Counted from the stretch's first letter, positions 12,801-25,530 are shown. The stretch is 64,000 nt of DNA from Pithys albifrons albifrons (GCF_047495875.1 NC_092497.1:33797375-33861374), one strand, 5' to 3'. Notes: a model not told the origin generated them from the letters alone. A program made the numbers and translations.

Positions 12801-15800
12801 CCACTTTTATTCTGTATTATTTATATATATCTATATCTATAAATAATGAATTTGCAGGTTTAATGGAAGAACAGTCACTGTGTCTACAAATGCAAACACT
12901 GGTGAAAACATCTCTCCTTGATATCTTGACATGTATATTTACAATGGAACTGCAAAACTATTTGTTGGCATGCAATGTTTATGCAGTAACAGGGATGAAT
13001 ATATCAACATAACTAGGAAGTTGCTATAACTATTTTGTTTTGTGCTGGATCTCCGTACCGTATAAAATTACTCTCACTGCTCTCCCCTTCTCCCTGACTA
13101 CTGAATGAACAATCATTTCATCTCTTTGCAGTTCCCCTTCTTTCTGTTTTTCCTGTATGCTATAAATACTGAAAGATCTTCCTTCATCTGATCCATATTC
13201 TCAGCACCTTCCATTTTCCTCAGGCTATTTCAAGTGAAGATGACTCATACATACTATATGATTAGCCTTTCAACAAAGCATACAAATTACTAAAAGGATG
13301 CCGCATCTAAGCTACAAGTCATTTACAGAGCTACTACATATAAAGCATAGTAAGTGCACTCCCAAACTATTTCACTTCACTGGAAAGCTCAGGGATTTAA
13401 CCGTGTGAAGTGCTCTAGCTGCAATGAGAAATCCAAAGGTCTGTGTTTAGAAGGTTCAAATTTTCTACTTGTATTAACTTTTATTATCAAGTGTGTCAAA
13501 GTCCAAGCCAATGAGTTTTACACCTGCAGTGTCAGTATTACCTAGATTTACCAAGTCTAGAGTCTCACTTTATTTAGGCACAGCTCACTGCTAACACAAT
13601 GGATACAAAATGTAATCTCAAGAAAGAACAGCATTGACTTTTGTGAGCACAGAAGTGGTTATGCGTGAAAATTAAATCTGGCATTTTGTTCTGTGCAGTT
13701 TACATCAGCCAGCCCAATTCAGCCACGTCTCTAGTCCCAAACCAAGGAATGCAAAAAGCACATGGCCAGTTCACCCTCTGAGTGCAGTCAGGACACAGAG
13801 AGTAAAGAGCTCTCACTGAGATGAAATGGGGTTTTAGACATTGAATTGGATTTTACATGCTCCCTGCCAAAATGTATTCACAAACACTCACTTTACTTGA
13901 ATCAATGAATAAACTACATTTGCTGAAATTAATCTAAACAAAACACGTACTGTTTACTCAGTTGTCTTACGTCAGATGTTTTGAAACCCCACTTCTCAGC
14001 CAGTTGCTCTTGCTGATCAGTTTGCTCCAAAAACACAATCTAAAAGAAAGAAAACATAGTTGGATATTTTAATCCCATATCAGCTTTATGAGAAGGCAAA
14101 AAAAGATATATTTTAAAGCAGATTTTGCACACTCACTATGAAGGTGATGGATTTGCATTAAAATACTTGTTCTTCCTGACTATCAAGCATGGTTCTGAAA
14201 TACCTTCTCACAATCCAGTGAATAACCACACCCATCTTGTAATTTGCAATCAAACAATTAATTCACTCTTGGGTAATACCTAGGCAGAGCTGCAGAGACC
14301 TTGGTGTCCACCAGCAGTCCTGCAATGTAACATCATGTTAGCAGTATAGTCGCTTGCTGTGCAATTACAGTATTCACAACTAAAGGGGTCAAATTAATTG
14401 CTTTGCTTAGGACTAACTGATATCAAGCTAAGTATTTTCTAATTTTCTGTTTATGTCATTAATGCTAGTGTTTTTTTATTTTTTTCAGTGCCTAGGATGA
14501 GAAAAGAAATTGAGGGGGAAAATTTTTACAAAATAGGCTAAAAGGAGGCTAAGATATTTATTTATTTCAAAATAAAATCCTACAATCTGGAGCCAAATTC
14601 AATCCAATTTGACTCCTAGAGAACAATGACTGTACTGATGATGAGTTGCTGTTGCCAAATCAGAATTTTAGGATACTTTTTATTTTTGAATTCCATGGTA
14701 TTTTAATCTACAAAGTAACTCTTGACAACTGAATTCTCAGTTCTTTGATTCTCTAGTCCATCAATAACAGGCACTACAACTCTCCAAGAAACAAAGATTC
14801 TGGAGCCTAGGAACTGCAGTGCCCACTACAGGCTTCAGGTGGAATCCAGGTTTCCTCAACACTTGACAGAATTGAGGACTACCTTGATGCCTCCCTTGGT
14901 CAAAGACTGCCTACCCTGGACTTTTAAGAATTCTAACCACAGCTTCTGCCACAAATCAATTCATGGTCTTCTTGGTATAAGAGCCTGTATCACTCCCATA
15001 ACTGGAGTTTCTAAGGCACCAGTCAAAAACCAAACAACAATCAAAAACATTTTAAAAGTCAATATAACGTATTTGTAAAATGGCAACATGAAGGAACTTA
15101 GGAGGGAGGGCAAGAGGAGCAAAAAAAGCATTGTTTAGCAATTATTTGCATGCCATTTTTTAATGTGTGTGACCTTTTGCATAGAAATGTACCCTTTCCT
15201 GTTTTATCGATAGGCAACAATAAGCAAGGGCTGCTAAACAAGAAGGTTTTGGCTGTCTAGTCTTTTAAATGAACATATGGCTTATATGATTTACACTGTC
15301 TAAAGAGCAGATAGTCTCAGAATATTATGTATCAGTATCTCTCTCATTCCAAAGAGGAATACAGACAACCTAATGAACTGTACAGCTACAGAATGCTTGA
15401 AATAAAGACTTACTGAAATTTCTGATGGGCAATAAAGAAAATGTTATTCAGACACTGAAATCAAAATGGATGAAGAATGAGTAATGTTAGAGCTGCTGTG
15501 GGAAGAGGAGGGAAGAAGGAGGAAAAAAGAGTGAGAGAGATAAATACGAAACACCAGATGACAAATTCTGGAAACAGGAGTTGCCATGGAAAAGCAGTGG
15601 CTGTTATGTACTCTTAGGGTGCAGATAAATAAAATGCTTAAATCATGAAAAAAAATGAAGAAAGTACGTTTCGGGGAGCTGGTCATATGAAATCAATTCT
15701 AAACCTGACAACTGGTCCATTATGGTCAAATAAGGCTATGGGTAAATCAGTAGACATCTCTTCAAACAAACTTCTCAATGTAACTCCTTAGCCAAGAGAT

Positions 15801-18800
15801 GCTCCCCATTGCTTTAGGATGCATTTACTGTGGACACCTTTCTAACACTGAACACTTTAAGGTCTTTGAGGTCCTATGCCTGGACATTTGCTTCAGTATT
15901 TGACTGTGCATTCAAAGTAACCAACTAGATGGCCTGTTCCTTAAATTACTTCTGAACCTTAATACTGCAGAAGCAAGAGAAAATTCTATGGCAGTGCCAC
16001 TACAGGGTCAACAGAAGTAAGTGCACAGGTAAGACTAAGATCTTCAGCTTGTAAATAAGGCAGTTAAGGAGAATAATCTGCACTTTGGGAAAGGTATATT
16101 CACAAAAAACAGGATCAGTAGCTGCAAACATCTTTGGCCAACCACTTCTTTAAGTTCTTGTGTGTCACCCATGTGATGGGGCTAAAGAATCAAAATTTGA
16201 GGAGCCTTTTTTATTCTAAATGATGCCCAAAGCTCCTTCATCAAAGCATAGCTGCACCCAACTGTGCATCATCCCTGAAGCAGCAAATACTGAATGCCTT
16301 CGAGCACCACAGTGCAAATAACCGCTAACACAAGAATGGAAAATGAATGATACTGGGCTGAAGGCATAGAGGTTTTTTTGGATCCAACAATGCCTGTGTT
16401 ACTTTATTTCTGGCTATAACATTCATAGATGAACATGAGAAGGGGCTACATCCTTCTTTCCCCTCTTACATGCTCTCTTCCCTTCCTGTTCCCACAGTCA
16501 TTAAATGATGCCTATTGTTTGCCCAGCTCTCAAAACTGAAATATGAGACTAAATGAGAGACAAGAACACCTTTTAAAACCAGTTGCTAAAGGAAGCACGC
16601 AACCTGCTAAGAAATCTTAAGCAATGAACTCCAGCTGGGTGTTGATACCTTGATACTTTCCTCCTTAGAGAGCTAACACATGTCCAGTTGATGTCCCAGT
16701 CGGCTTAAATCAAACACTTAAAACACTAACTCTTGTTCCACAACTCTTGCTATTGTCATTACTTCCACAGGAGATTTTAGCTTAATACTTTTTCTAATTG
16801 CTTAATATTCTCCTCAACTAAAATAATTACACCAGCATTTCAATGGTAACTCATATTCTGTGCCTGTGTGTGTTTTCTTTACCTCAAGGTAGACTGCTCT
16901 TTGTACTTGCTGTTCCTCAAGAGTAACACTGCAGTGCTCTGAGAATCAGTTAAATATGGTCCCTACTTCACTACCTTGATGATAATTTGGGTTTTCATAT
17001 CTGATAACAGTGTTTTCCATGCTATAGCCTCCTTCTCATCTCGAGGCAAAGCAGAGAGAGCTGACATTTTACCTCCCTTGAAGGACAGGCAGGGTGTCAG
17101 ACTGCAGAATAGGACCCAGCTGTTCAGAAAAGCTGATCTGTTCACAATGTCAGAGGCTGTAAGATTTTTCTCTAATGGAGTTAGTAAAGTGAGGCAGAAA
17201 AATAATACCTGTTCGGTTAAATTTACTTCTTTGGGAGTAATAGTGAAGAAGGTATGGTGTAAATTTAAGTAATAAAGAAAAGTAACTTATAACCACTGTG
17301 TTCTTCTTGAAAAAACAGCTCTTCTGTGATTCTGTGGTTGCTCCCCATGAGATTACATTATGAGTAATGGAGAGGGAAGAGTACATAAAAGGGGTACCAG
17401 AACTCACAGCATCAGTCCCTGGATAGTAAAATGCCAAGAATTTATAATAAAAAGAAGAATTAAATAAAAGTGATTGTTACTGTACTCTGGTGGGAATTTC
17501 ACTTTTGGGCAACGCTGTTTTGATGGACATTAAAAAAAAAACCAAACAACCAAACAAAACAACAAAAAAACCCTTCTGCCAATTTATACAAGGAAAACAG
17601 TATACTGTGAATCCTTGTTCCCTAGAAGAAGGGAAGAAGGTGAGTGAGAGTATAAATCCCTAGGTCTAACTTACTAAAGTAGCTGTTTATCAAGAAAGCA
17701 ATTTTAAAGTCTTGATTTCCTACGGATCTGTGTAAAGACACTTTTCTGGAAATTACCATTAGAGAGGGTGAGATGGGGTATGAGTGTCTGTCTTCTGCAC
17801 CTGAGTTACACCAATCAAATCCTTTTTTCATTCAACAATATTGATTTTAGTGGACACCAGCTAATACATAATTATGTAAGCTTTTATTTCCTTTTTGTAC
17901 ATCAAAATACAGCCTCTCATAGACTTTGATACACCTTGCACCAGACTCAACATCTATAAAAGATGCCTTGAAACAGGCCCTCTTGGATTTGTTTGAATAG
18001 AGAAAATAAATGCTGTTAGATCTTAAAATATGCTTTGCACAGATTTCAAATGTTACTTAAGTCTGACACACTGAACCCTGTCATTTAGCCACAAGAAAAT
18101 TACTTTTTTCAATTTTACATAGGGTGCCCATATATGTTATTGAATCTATAAGAAATCACTAGCCTACCTACACAACCTGCACTGTGAACAGAGTTTTAAG
18201 TGTGATACCGTGAAGGGAATGACACAGCTTCCCTGTCAGTCTCGATCCTACAATACTTGTTTTAAGCTTGGCTTGTACCACTAACATACCCCAAATCCCT
18301 AACTCTTTATGCGTATGCACCATGGAGGGGTTTTTTTGCCAAGAAAATAAAAAAGCCTAACTCAGAAGGCTGTGCAATACTGCAATTACTCGCAATCATC
18401 GTTTAGACGCTCTGAGAACGAAAAACCCGCTTGTGAAACTGAAAGAAAACAGACAATCTGAAAGAATGCCCAGCCTAGGCGCCCTCCTGTTCTGGGAACA
18501 CTCAGCACACCTCAAAAACTGATTTCGGCTAAGTGAGACTCGTGCCGGGAGACGCTCTATGCCGGATAGCTCCGCGTCCTGCACGTGCAAAATACCTTCT
18601 CCATGGCGCTTTTCCCGATGGATACGAGTGCGAAAATTTTCCGCTTTCTTCCCACAGACCGGCGCAGCCGCCTCTGCCCCTCGCCACCCCCGGACGTGGA
18701 CTCTGAGCCAAAAAGGGTCATTATCACCTCCTCTCGCGGACCCTGGTGGAGGGCAGGACTCTCCTGGAGACCACCACCCCGACGGAGCGACTCAGAGAGG

Positions 18801-19002
18801 CTTACCGGCATCTTACCGCGCCACCCGCCGCCCGGACCGGACCGGCGCACCCGCCCGAGCACCGACCCCCGCCACTCACTGTCCCGTTATCGTCCACCCC
18901 CAGAAGGTGACCGTGGAGGATCTCCATGGGTGCGGAGGCGCTGGAGTGCACGAAGGTCCCCTTGAAGACGTGGGCGAGGGGTGAGCGCTGCGGGGAGTCC
19001 AT
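718..19002 (-). CDS. GDA: guanine deaminase, exons 1-9 (3' part outside window)
   Basis: GDA is the cytosolic zinc enzyme of purine salvage that hydrolyses guanine to xanthine and ammonia. Coding segments, in transcript order, are 18880-19002, 13951-14039, 12232-12403, 9702-9789, 8396-8501, 5630-5657, 4362-4469, 2903-3010 and 718-815. Every border is GT-AG and all phases join without a stop, giving about 306 residues against about 454 in the human enzyme. The amidohydrolase zinc ligands fall at the human positions: HxH at 82 and 84 in VDTHIHA (exon 3), His240 in SHISEN (exon 8) and His279 in VMAHAC (exon 9). Arg213 in TPRF (exon 7) also matches. The catalytic Asp near 330 and the C-terminus lie beyond position 1. 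The start is supported by a strong Kozak context (GCCGCCATGG) and alignment to the human N-terminus (PLAHxFxGTFVHS). The gene looks intact. Confidence 0.97.
816..2902 (-). other. GDA intron 8
   Basis: About 2.1 kb of AT-rich intronic DNA. Only short chance reading frames; no repeat, RNA gene or further exon recognised. Confidence 0.75.
2903..3010 (-). CDS. GDA: GDA exon 8
   Basis: 108 nt, 36 whole codons, residues 239-274. Acceptor TTGCAG before 3010, donor GTAGCT after 2903. Starts SHISEN with zinc ligand His240 as second residue and ends NKLLTSK, against NNLLTNK in human. Confidence 0.96.
3011..3974 (-). other. GDA intron 7, distal part
   Basis: About 960 bp of intron without a recognised element. 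The rest of intron 7, toward exon 7, carries a SINE. Confidence 0.7.
3975..3986. repeat. TSD of SINE copy 1 (left)
   Basis: The 12-bp tccctggttagt is repeated exactly at 4299-4310, bounding the SINE. Confidence 0.9.
3987..4298 (-). mobile_element. 5S-rRNA-derived SINE, copy 1
   Basis: The element is 312 bp with a perfect 12-bp TSD, tccctggttagt, at 3975-3986 and 4299-4310. In minus-strand sense it opens with a 5S-rRNA-like head (about 4184-4298). The head keeps the complement of the 5S internal control regions: gaccctgcttagcttc near 4237 and ggtctcccatccaagtacta near 4209. A unique body of about 170 bp follows, then a tail with a short inverted repeat (cttcg caaa cgaag) and a (CA)n run of about 10 bp. 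A related copy is at 30365. The tandem-repeat tail and long TSD suggest LINE-mediated, perhaps RTE-type, mobilisation; that is inference. It lies about 50 nt past the exon 7 donor. Confidence 0.88.
4362..4469 (-). CDS. GDA: GDA exon 7
   Basis: 108 nt, residues 203-238. Acceptor TTTCAG before 4469, donor GTAAGC after 4362. Contains PVITPRF with Arg213, as in human PIVTPRF, and ends DLHVQ against human DLHIQ. Confidence 0.96.
4470..5629 (-). other. GDA intron 6
   Basis: 1,160 bp of AT-rich intron; nothing recognised in it. Confidence 0.75.
5630..5657 (-). CDS. GDA: GDA exon 6 (28-nt microexon)
   Basis: A very short exon completing Arg193 and encoding FVKELLEKK (194-202), against FVSEMLQKN in human. 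Acceptor TTTTTTCAG before 5657 and a consensus donor GTAAGT after 5630. Phase fits both neighbours. The strong polypyrimidine tract and perfect donor probably offset its length. Confidence 0.93.
5658..8395 (-). other. GDA intron 5
   Basis: About 2.7 kb. An A/C-rich low-complexity stretch lies near 7160-7198. No mobile element or other exon recognised. Confidence 0.75.
8396..8501 (-). CDS. GDA: GDA exon 5
   Basis: 106 nt completing Asp158 and encoding residues 159-192. Contains KFGQRAFVGKVCMDMND, nearly identical to human KFGQRAFVGKVCMDLND. Acceptor AACAG before 8501, donor GTAAAG after 8396. Confidence 0.97.
8502..9701 (-). other. GDA intron 4
   Basis: 1,200 bp of intronic DNA with no recognised feature. 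Confidence 0.75.
9702..9789 (-). CDS. GDA: GDA exon 4
   Basis: 88 nt, residues 129-157 plus the first base of Asp158. Contains RRTLKNGTTTACYFATIHTD, identical to human over these residues. Acceptor CATAG before 9789 (a second AG two bases on would break the frame), donor GTAAGA after 9702. Confidence 0.97.
9790..12231 (-). other. GDA intron 3
   Basis: About 2.4 kb of AT-rich intron. No repeat, RNA or exon recognised. Confidence 0.75.
12232..12403 (-). CDS. GDA: GDA exon 3
   Basis: 172 nt, completing His71 and encoding residues 72-128. Carries the amidohydrolase metal motif MPGLVDTHIHAPQYSF with His82 and His84, followed by LPLLQWLTTYTFP and FAEEVYTRVV, all close to human GDA. Acceptor CCCTAG before 12403, donor GTAAGT after 12232. 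Confidence 0.98.
12404..13950 (-). other. GDA intron 2
   Basis: About 1.5 kb of AT-rich intron, with a short TA-rich run near 12816-12846. Nothing else recognised. Confidence 0.75.
13951..14039 (-). CDS. GDA: GDA exon 2
   Basis: 89 nt, residues 42-70 plus two bases of His71. Begins IVFLEQ (human IVFLEE), then EQLAEKWGF (human EKLAKEWCF). Acceptor TTTTAG before 14039, donor GTACGT after 13951. Confidence 0.95.
14040..18879 (-). other. GDA intron 1
   Basis: 4.8 kb, the longest intron in view. AT-rich except for its last few hundred bases, which belong to the CpG island. An A/C-rich stretch lies near 17531-17572. No repeat family or extra exon recognised. Confidence 0.75.
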
Positions 19003-19345
19003 GGCGGCGGCGGGCTTGGCGGCCGGCGGTCAGGAGCTGTCTGCCAGCGAGCTGCCGTCACTCCGTGTCTCCCGGAGCCGCCGGCGGCTTCCTGGAGCTG
19101 TCACCATTTCCCCACCCCCTGGTGACTTTCTCTTCGGAGAGTGGTTTTGGCGAAGGGAGGGCGGGAGGCTGAGCCACCCCCTTTCCCCGACGCCGCCGGA
19201 CAAGAGGCGGGCGGGAGGTGCTGCAGGCGAGCGGAACAACTCCTCCTCTCGCCCCGAACACTCAGCCTTCCCGTCGTTGGTCCGCCGCATCCGGAGATGC
19301 GTACTGCCCTGCTCAAGGGGCGCGCAAACCTGGAGCAATGACTGA
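18540..19345 (-). promoter_or_regulatory. CpG-island promoter of GDA
   Basis: An abrupt GC- and CpG-rich block in otherwise AT-rich DNA, spanning exon 1, the start of intron 1 and several hundred bases upstream. GC-box-like sequence (aggcgggcgg) lies near 19205, with more CpG clusters at 18830-18870. No TATA box is evident, which fits a dispersed CpG-island start. I cannot fix the transcription start. Confidence 0.85.
18880..19002 (-). CDS. GDA: GDA exon 1 (coding part)
   Basis: 123 nt, 41 codons. Start MDSPQRSPLAHVFKG aligns to human MCAAQMPPLAHIFRG; ends GVDDNGT before donor GTGAGT. The ATG sits in GCCGCCATGG, a near-ideal initiation context. Confidence 0.96.
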
Positions 19346-19484
19346 CAGGTTTTGGGGTCCCAGTTACTCCCTGGGAAGCGGTGGGTGATCCGACAAGGTG
19401 TCTGTTAATGCTTTACTGGTGTCTAGCAACTCTTGCAAACAACATGAAGGTTGTAACCACTTGCAAAAGTTTCATTTACAGTAG

Positions 19485-19540
19485 ATTGGGTTTGTGGGTT
19501 GGAAAAGGCCTTTAAGATCTTCAAGTGTCCTACTGATTCA
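19485..19540 (-). mobile_element. possible CR1 3'-end remnant
   Basis: The stretch ggttggaaaaggcctttaag resembles the minus-strand 3' end of avian CR1 elements. Short and diverged. Confidence 0.4.
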
Positions 19541-21749
19541 ATCCTCAGCCTCTCTACTGCACTGTAGTAGGGTATAGGAGAAGAAAAATGCCGGCTGAGG
19601 GACCAGCGCTACAAGAACTAGGAAGCCTCCTTCAGTGGAGATGATCTACAGAAAAAGAGAAAGCAACTTCAGGAAAATGAAAGGCAAAGAAAAACTAATT
19701 TTAACTCAGAGAACTGTGTTCCCAGAACCATATTCTGCTCCAATAACCTATGTCAAAGTATATCATGAACGTATGCTATGAGGATCACTATTGAGAATAC
19801 TGGGATAAGACTTCACAGAGACAGAATGATGTCCACCAAGGATAACACTGTGAGTGTCCTCTGAATTCCTGTTTGAAGACACCCTTATTCATCAGCTTGT
19901 AAGTTATGAATGAACTTGGCACCAAGGGCACTGACACTACCGTTCTCAAGGCTGCATTGCAAAGTTTATCTTTACATAGTTTATCATTAAAAGACCTTTG
20001 CACTTCCCACTGTGCTGACACTATACAAATGCATAGCAGATTATTGCTCCTACAAGCTCTCCAGACTAATGGTGATAGGAGAAAAAAACACACCAAGAAA
20101 TCACAGAATATATTTCATTGTGGTCTGCTATGGACAAGTTACCAGCCTTTGTCTTGCCTGCCTTGCATAAGAATATGTTAGGTTGCTGGAAATGAAGTTA
20201 AAAAATATTGGATTTACTGATATCACTGGATTGTTCTTACCTGGATGTTAAGATCAGCTTAGTCAGGTAATAAAGACTGTCCAAAATAAAACACACATAT
20301 GAAAGTGACTTTTACATACTAATATTGGCAATTCTTGTGATAGGTCTTGCAGTTTAAGAAGACTCCCGGAGTAACATCCCAAGATAAAATTAAGCTTTTT
20401 AAGACACATGACAGTTTTTTATTTTATTTCTATCTTTTTTTGTAATGAGAATCTGGCATATAAATCAAATCACAGGTTAATCTAGTTTGCAGGTTAATCT
20501 GGTTTGCAGAAGAAACTGCCATAAAAATCTTTCATGCAGTTCAGTTTACTTACAGTAATCCTGCTTCCTTGAAGAGCAGAATAATAAGTTTTTTCAAATA
20601 GTACCAAAAGCCTTCTAAATTAGCACTGGCAAAACCCCCTCTTTCAAAGTTGTTTCTCAGGGCGATGCTATTGTTTTTCTTAAAACTGCAGCTGAAATGA
20701 GCTGTATTCCAAGCTCCAGGTGAGGAAAATAGTTTTTTGCCACAAGAAGGATAAAGAGTGAGAGAGAGGCTGTTTTTGCTACTGAATAATAGAGGGAGTG
20801 GAGATGAGAAATAGGGTGAAGGGATCAAACCCTGCAGAGGTAAATTCACTTACTCCTCTAATGAAGAGAGAAGTGAGAACAACTTTCCTCAGAAATAGCT
20901 GCTGCTCCATACAACTTGCCCTCATCCTGATGGCAGAAGCTAGCTTGATTTTCCTCTCCAGTGTGCTGCCCTAGGACAACTGTGTGCTTCACTTAACACA
21001 AATCAACCCACATACCACTTTTGGTTCAAAATCCCAACCTCTTGTGCTGGCTGCTACCCAGACTCGTGTACACTGCTATCCAAAGTAATCTTCAGCAGAG
21101 CTCATTGCTCTCAAGAAACCCTTCACTGCTCCTGAGAATCTCAGACAGCTTCAGCCCTGGTTTTCCATTAAAAATCACAGGGATTTTCTCCAGGTTCCTT
21201 ATGAAAAGAATGACAATCCAGTGATTTCAGTCAGATATAATCCAGACAGTATTTATTCAAGAGAATAAAACCAAAACCAGAGACATTTTAGGGAGAAATG
21301 TCAATAACAAACGCTGTTAATGATATTTTTTTTTTGCTCTCAGTAGGTTCCAAACACTTGGAAGTTGTATAATTTCACTGTCAAAAGAATCAGAGGGCTT
21401 TTCTGCTTTTTCCAGCTGTCACATTGAAAGAGCATGGGAGCCATGGAAGAGGGCTGGTGGAAGAATGGTTACACCCTTCTCTCCTCCCAGAATTTTTTGT
21501 TTTTCAGTTTGCAATAGTTATGCATCATGCCCTAGATACTTGCATGACTCAAGGGGAGACCTTGGCCAACTGTGAAAAACTGAGTCATTCTTCAAAAATA
21601 TTGTAAAAGAAGCTTACACTGATGTATGTTTAGATTTGTTGGGATATGCGGGGCTAGGCACTTTACCTTCCAGGATAGGAATGTAGTGCTCAGTTGTGCT
21701 TATCACATAGTAATTAAGGTAATAAATCAATGAAATACTGTGCTTCCCC

Positions 21750-21762
21750 TCCCCCCCCCCCT
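21750..21762. repeat. poly-C tract
   Basis: A run of C's within a pyrimidine-rich stretch. Confidence 0.9.
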
Positions 21763-24531
21763 CCCTAAGTGGTTGAGGATCTGAACAGAAATTTAGCTTC
21801 TTTAAAGTATGCTCTTGGCGTTTTTTTAGTAGCATTTAAAATAAATCTTAGCGTTAGAAATTCATTGAAATTATCATATATGTGTTAAGATATTTAATAC
21901 TTAATATTCTGTAATTTGTCTAATGCTGTTTAAAAAAAATCTGCCTCACTATACAGTAGCTTATCAGACTTTCTGTGTCTTCTGAATTACTGACTTCTAA
22001 GCAATTATAAAAATGAGTCTTTAGCTTAGTCCTGAAGCCAAACATATTCAGGATCAGAAGAATAATCAAATAATGTACTTCCAGGAGCACAGGGAAGATT
22101 TTAACAGGATTATAGTGCCTTCATTGTCTTCAACACTTTTACTTTCTGATCTATTTTTCACTTCTCACAGTACAAAAATGAAGAATTCAATTACTTGTTT
22201 CAAAGTTTCAGAGCACCTAAACTGATCCTCCAAAATCTGAGAAATTTAAGAAAAAGAAACCATCTTCTCTTCACTGCTTTCAAAAAGTAGTTGATGAGGT
22301 ACTTGCCACTAGCCAGAAACTGGGTTGTCAGTAGTCCATTGAGGCCAGTGCCTATGGAGACTGAGCACCAGGTAACAAAAATTATTATGCTAATCTAGCA
22401 ATGAATGTTCTTGTAGCATTTATGGTCACAATGTACTTTGTCTATAATTTGTAACATAGCAACTAAGTACATTGAGAGAAAAAATATAGCTGATTTATCT
22501 GCTACTAAGTGATTTTCTTTTCTGATTAAGAAAGAGCTGATTATGCAGCTAATATTTGGTATTATTCAGACAAAAAAAAAGTGAAGTATCATTTAAATGT
22601 CTGTTCTCGAGTCTGAAATTAATTTGAGAGATAGGTGTTAATCCAGCACAGACTATTTCAGACACTTCATTTTCCCACTAACATTTGTATAATTGTGATC
22701 TATTTATATTATTTAATTTTTCCAACTCCTCCTAAAAGTGAAAATTACCCTACCCAAAAAGAATTAGAGGCAATGCATACAAATCCATGTCATTTACCAC
22801 CATGAGTATTCACTCTGCAGGTTTCAGATAAAGCAGATTTTTCAGCCTTAAATCTACAAAGTCTGCAAACACTTGGGAAGGCAAGCCTCGAACACTGCCA
22901 GGGGAAGTTACTTTTTAATGTTTTCTACTTTCAAAAGGGGCCAATCCTGTCACAAAATATCCCATTATTGGAATTTAGAGATAGTGTGTCCTACTTTTTC
23001 ACTGGTACATAATTAACTGAAACACAGATTGACTGATGTTATTTCTTATACTCATGAAGTTTTTTCTCTTTTACTGAAAGGCGTGTTCCTAACAGGAATT
23101 GTAGTAACTACATCAGTAAAGTTCTTAAGAAGAGCCAGGAAATACTACACAAATATCAGTAAAACTCATCTGTCACTAGAGGTACAAGCATGAATGAAAT
23201 ATGTTAAAAGATTTTGTTGACAAATTTGTTTCCATTTTCCACAAGACACACAGGGATTTAAGGAAAACAAATTGGAGATGACTTGCTGTTGTCTGAGACC
23301 TTTCACTGATAAAACTTTATCTGTGGAATTACATTGCATGGTAAAGGCAACACATATAATATAATGGAATAAGCTGATCTCTGATCATGACAACGTCATA
23401 AACCACTGTACATAAAAGTTCAAAAGACACTGTCTTGTTAGTTTCGTTTTCATGCTTACAATCAATTAAAAAATAGTATTCTTCACATACTATCAGTGGC
23501 TAGAGATTTTTCTAACTTTGCATTGCTAACAGAACAGAAAACACTTTAGACATGTAGATATAAATAGTCATAAGGAACTAAAGTGAACAGTTACTATTGA
23601 TTTGCTATTTATTGTTGTCCACGCAACAGTTTCTCTGCTTTTCTGAGAAGGAAATTCCACTGACATTGGAATTAATTTTCTTCTGAAGTGATTTGTGAAC
23701 TCTGAACCATGATGCATAATCTAATTTACAAACGTAATTAATAACATCTACATCCAAATATGCTCCTGTAAAATCACTTAATAATTGCAATGTATCAACC
23801 AGCATTTGCATTTCTAAACTGTTCAAAGGATCTCTTCATGTATGCCAATGTTCTGTCAAGTAGTAAAATCATCGTGAAAGGTTTCATGATCAGGTTGGAG
23901 AAAGTCTGATAGAAATATAAAAATAATATTGTGGTATTATTTTATCAATTTATTCCAGAAGATATTAAAATATAAATGTATAATGTGAGAGAATTAAAAA
24001 AACCCAAAACATAAAATGACACACTTAGTGAATTCCAGTGGTAATAGCAATGTGTTTAAACTGAATTTTCTAACTTAGCCATTCACAGGTACATAGTTTC
24101 ATGTGGTCCCCAGCTGAGGAATCACAAGTACCTCCTAATGTGTGTAGGGGTAAATAGCTCTTTCCTGGAAGATTTTGCTATGAAGAGAAGGCAGTTTTGT
24201 TTCACTAAGGAAGCTTTCCTGCCTGGAATGAGGCATGTTTCCCAAATACAGTTCCGAGATGTTTCTCTGCATGCATTCCACAGAAGATTACTCCCAGATA
24301 ACACTCATAAGTGGGCAGCCAATAGGGGAGCTGAGGCAGTGGAAGTGATGATAAAGCCAAGGCACAAAAAAGCCTCACCTTCTTGCCTTTGCTCAGACCA
24401 GTGCTGCCCATACAGCACCATTAGGATCTATAAGTTTTCGGTGTCCTCACCTCTGAAATAAACCTTTTGAATTCTTTCCACTGCTTACCCTTCCTTGGGG
24501 GAATACCTGCATATATTTTGCCTTACAATGT

Positions 24532-24993
24532 GGATCCAAAGGAGAGCCACAAAGGTGATGAGAGGGCTGAAGCCCCTCTCCAATGAAGAGAGGCTGAGAG
24601 ACCTGGGATTGTTTAGCCTGGAGAAGACTCCAACTGAGATTTTATTGTAGCCTTTCAATATATATTTTTATTACATATATCTTATATAATTATTTCTTAT
24701 AAGAAACACTTTTACTGGGGCTTTTAATAATAACACAAGGGGTAACAATTTTAAACTGAAAGACAGTGGATTGAGGTTGGACATAAGAAAGAAATTCTAC
24801 ACTCTGATGGTGGTGAGACACTGAAATACATTCCCAAAAAAGGTGTGGATGTGCCATCCCTGGAATGTTCAATGCCAGGTTGGATGGGGCTTTAAATAAC
24901 CTGCATTAGTGAGAGATGTCCCTGCCTGTGGCAGGGAGTTGGTCTAGATGAGCTTTAAAGGTCAAAAAAACTCAAACCATTTTGTGATTCTAA
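24532..24993 (+). mobile_element. CR1 LINE, 3'-end fragment
   Basis: A diverged CR1 tail in sense orientation: gagagccacaaaggtgatga, then ctgagagacctggg, and near the end ccctgcctgtggcagggagt followed by the terminal nattctatg-like bases. An AT-rich patch near 24660-24705 looks like an internal insertion or strong divergence. Old, no coding capacity. Confidence 0.88.
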
Positions 24994-25530
24994 GTATCTG
25001 CCTGTTTCTGAAGATACCAGTCTTTTTTCTTCTTTTTTCTTTTCCCAAAGTGTAATAACAGTATTCAAAATTTTCTAGTGTACTTTCACTCTTGAATCTC
25101 AAGTTGACATCAGGAAAACACAGTCACATATCCCATGCTGTTTTTGACACCTCCAAAGTGAATCCTGACAGAATTCGCAAAAGCATCAAAATGCTTCTCC
25201 AAAAAACAATGCCAAGGAGAAATTCTTCTGTTCAAAATGCATCTGCAAAAGCTGTGGACATACTGACTAGAGCGTTATGAACACATACACAGACAGAATA
25301 CTGCCAGACAGCTGAACACCAAGACAAGAGAAGAGGCCATGAATGAGTGTTAAGAAGCATTGGATGACTTATTCCTTTTAGCCAGGTACTGTCCAAGAAC
25401 ATTGTTGCATCCTTCTTGCCATTCTTTACTTCTTTGTCTCAAATTATTCACTAGATTGTAACAACAGTTTTTCAGTTCTGTTTTTATATGACTCCTATTT
25501 ATGGTGCTTTCTTTTTGCTGTTTATCATAC

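Larger units (their letters stand above)
19346..24530. other. intergenic DNA upstream of GDA
   Basis: No gene recognised on either strand. A faint CR1-like stretch lies near 19485-19535 (ggttggaaaaggcctttaag). A C-homopolymer tract lies at about 21750-21761. The short open frames lack splice signals or recognisable protein similarity. Confidence 0.65.

Noticed and set aside
18529..19345. Many overlapping 60-140-codon frames on both strands.
   Set aside because: They come from low stop-codon density in the CpG island. Only the GDA exon 1 frame has protein similarity and a donor in phase.
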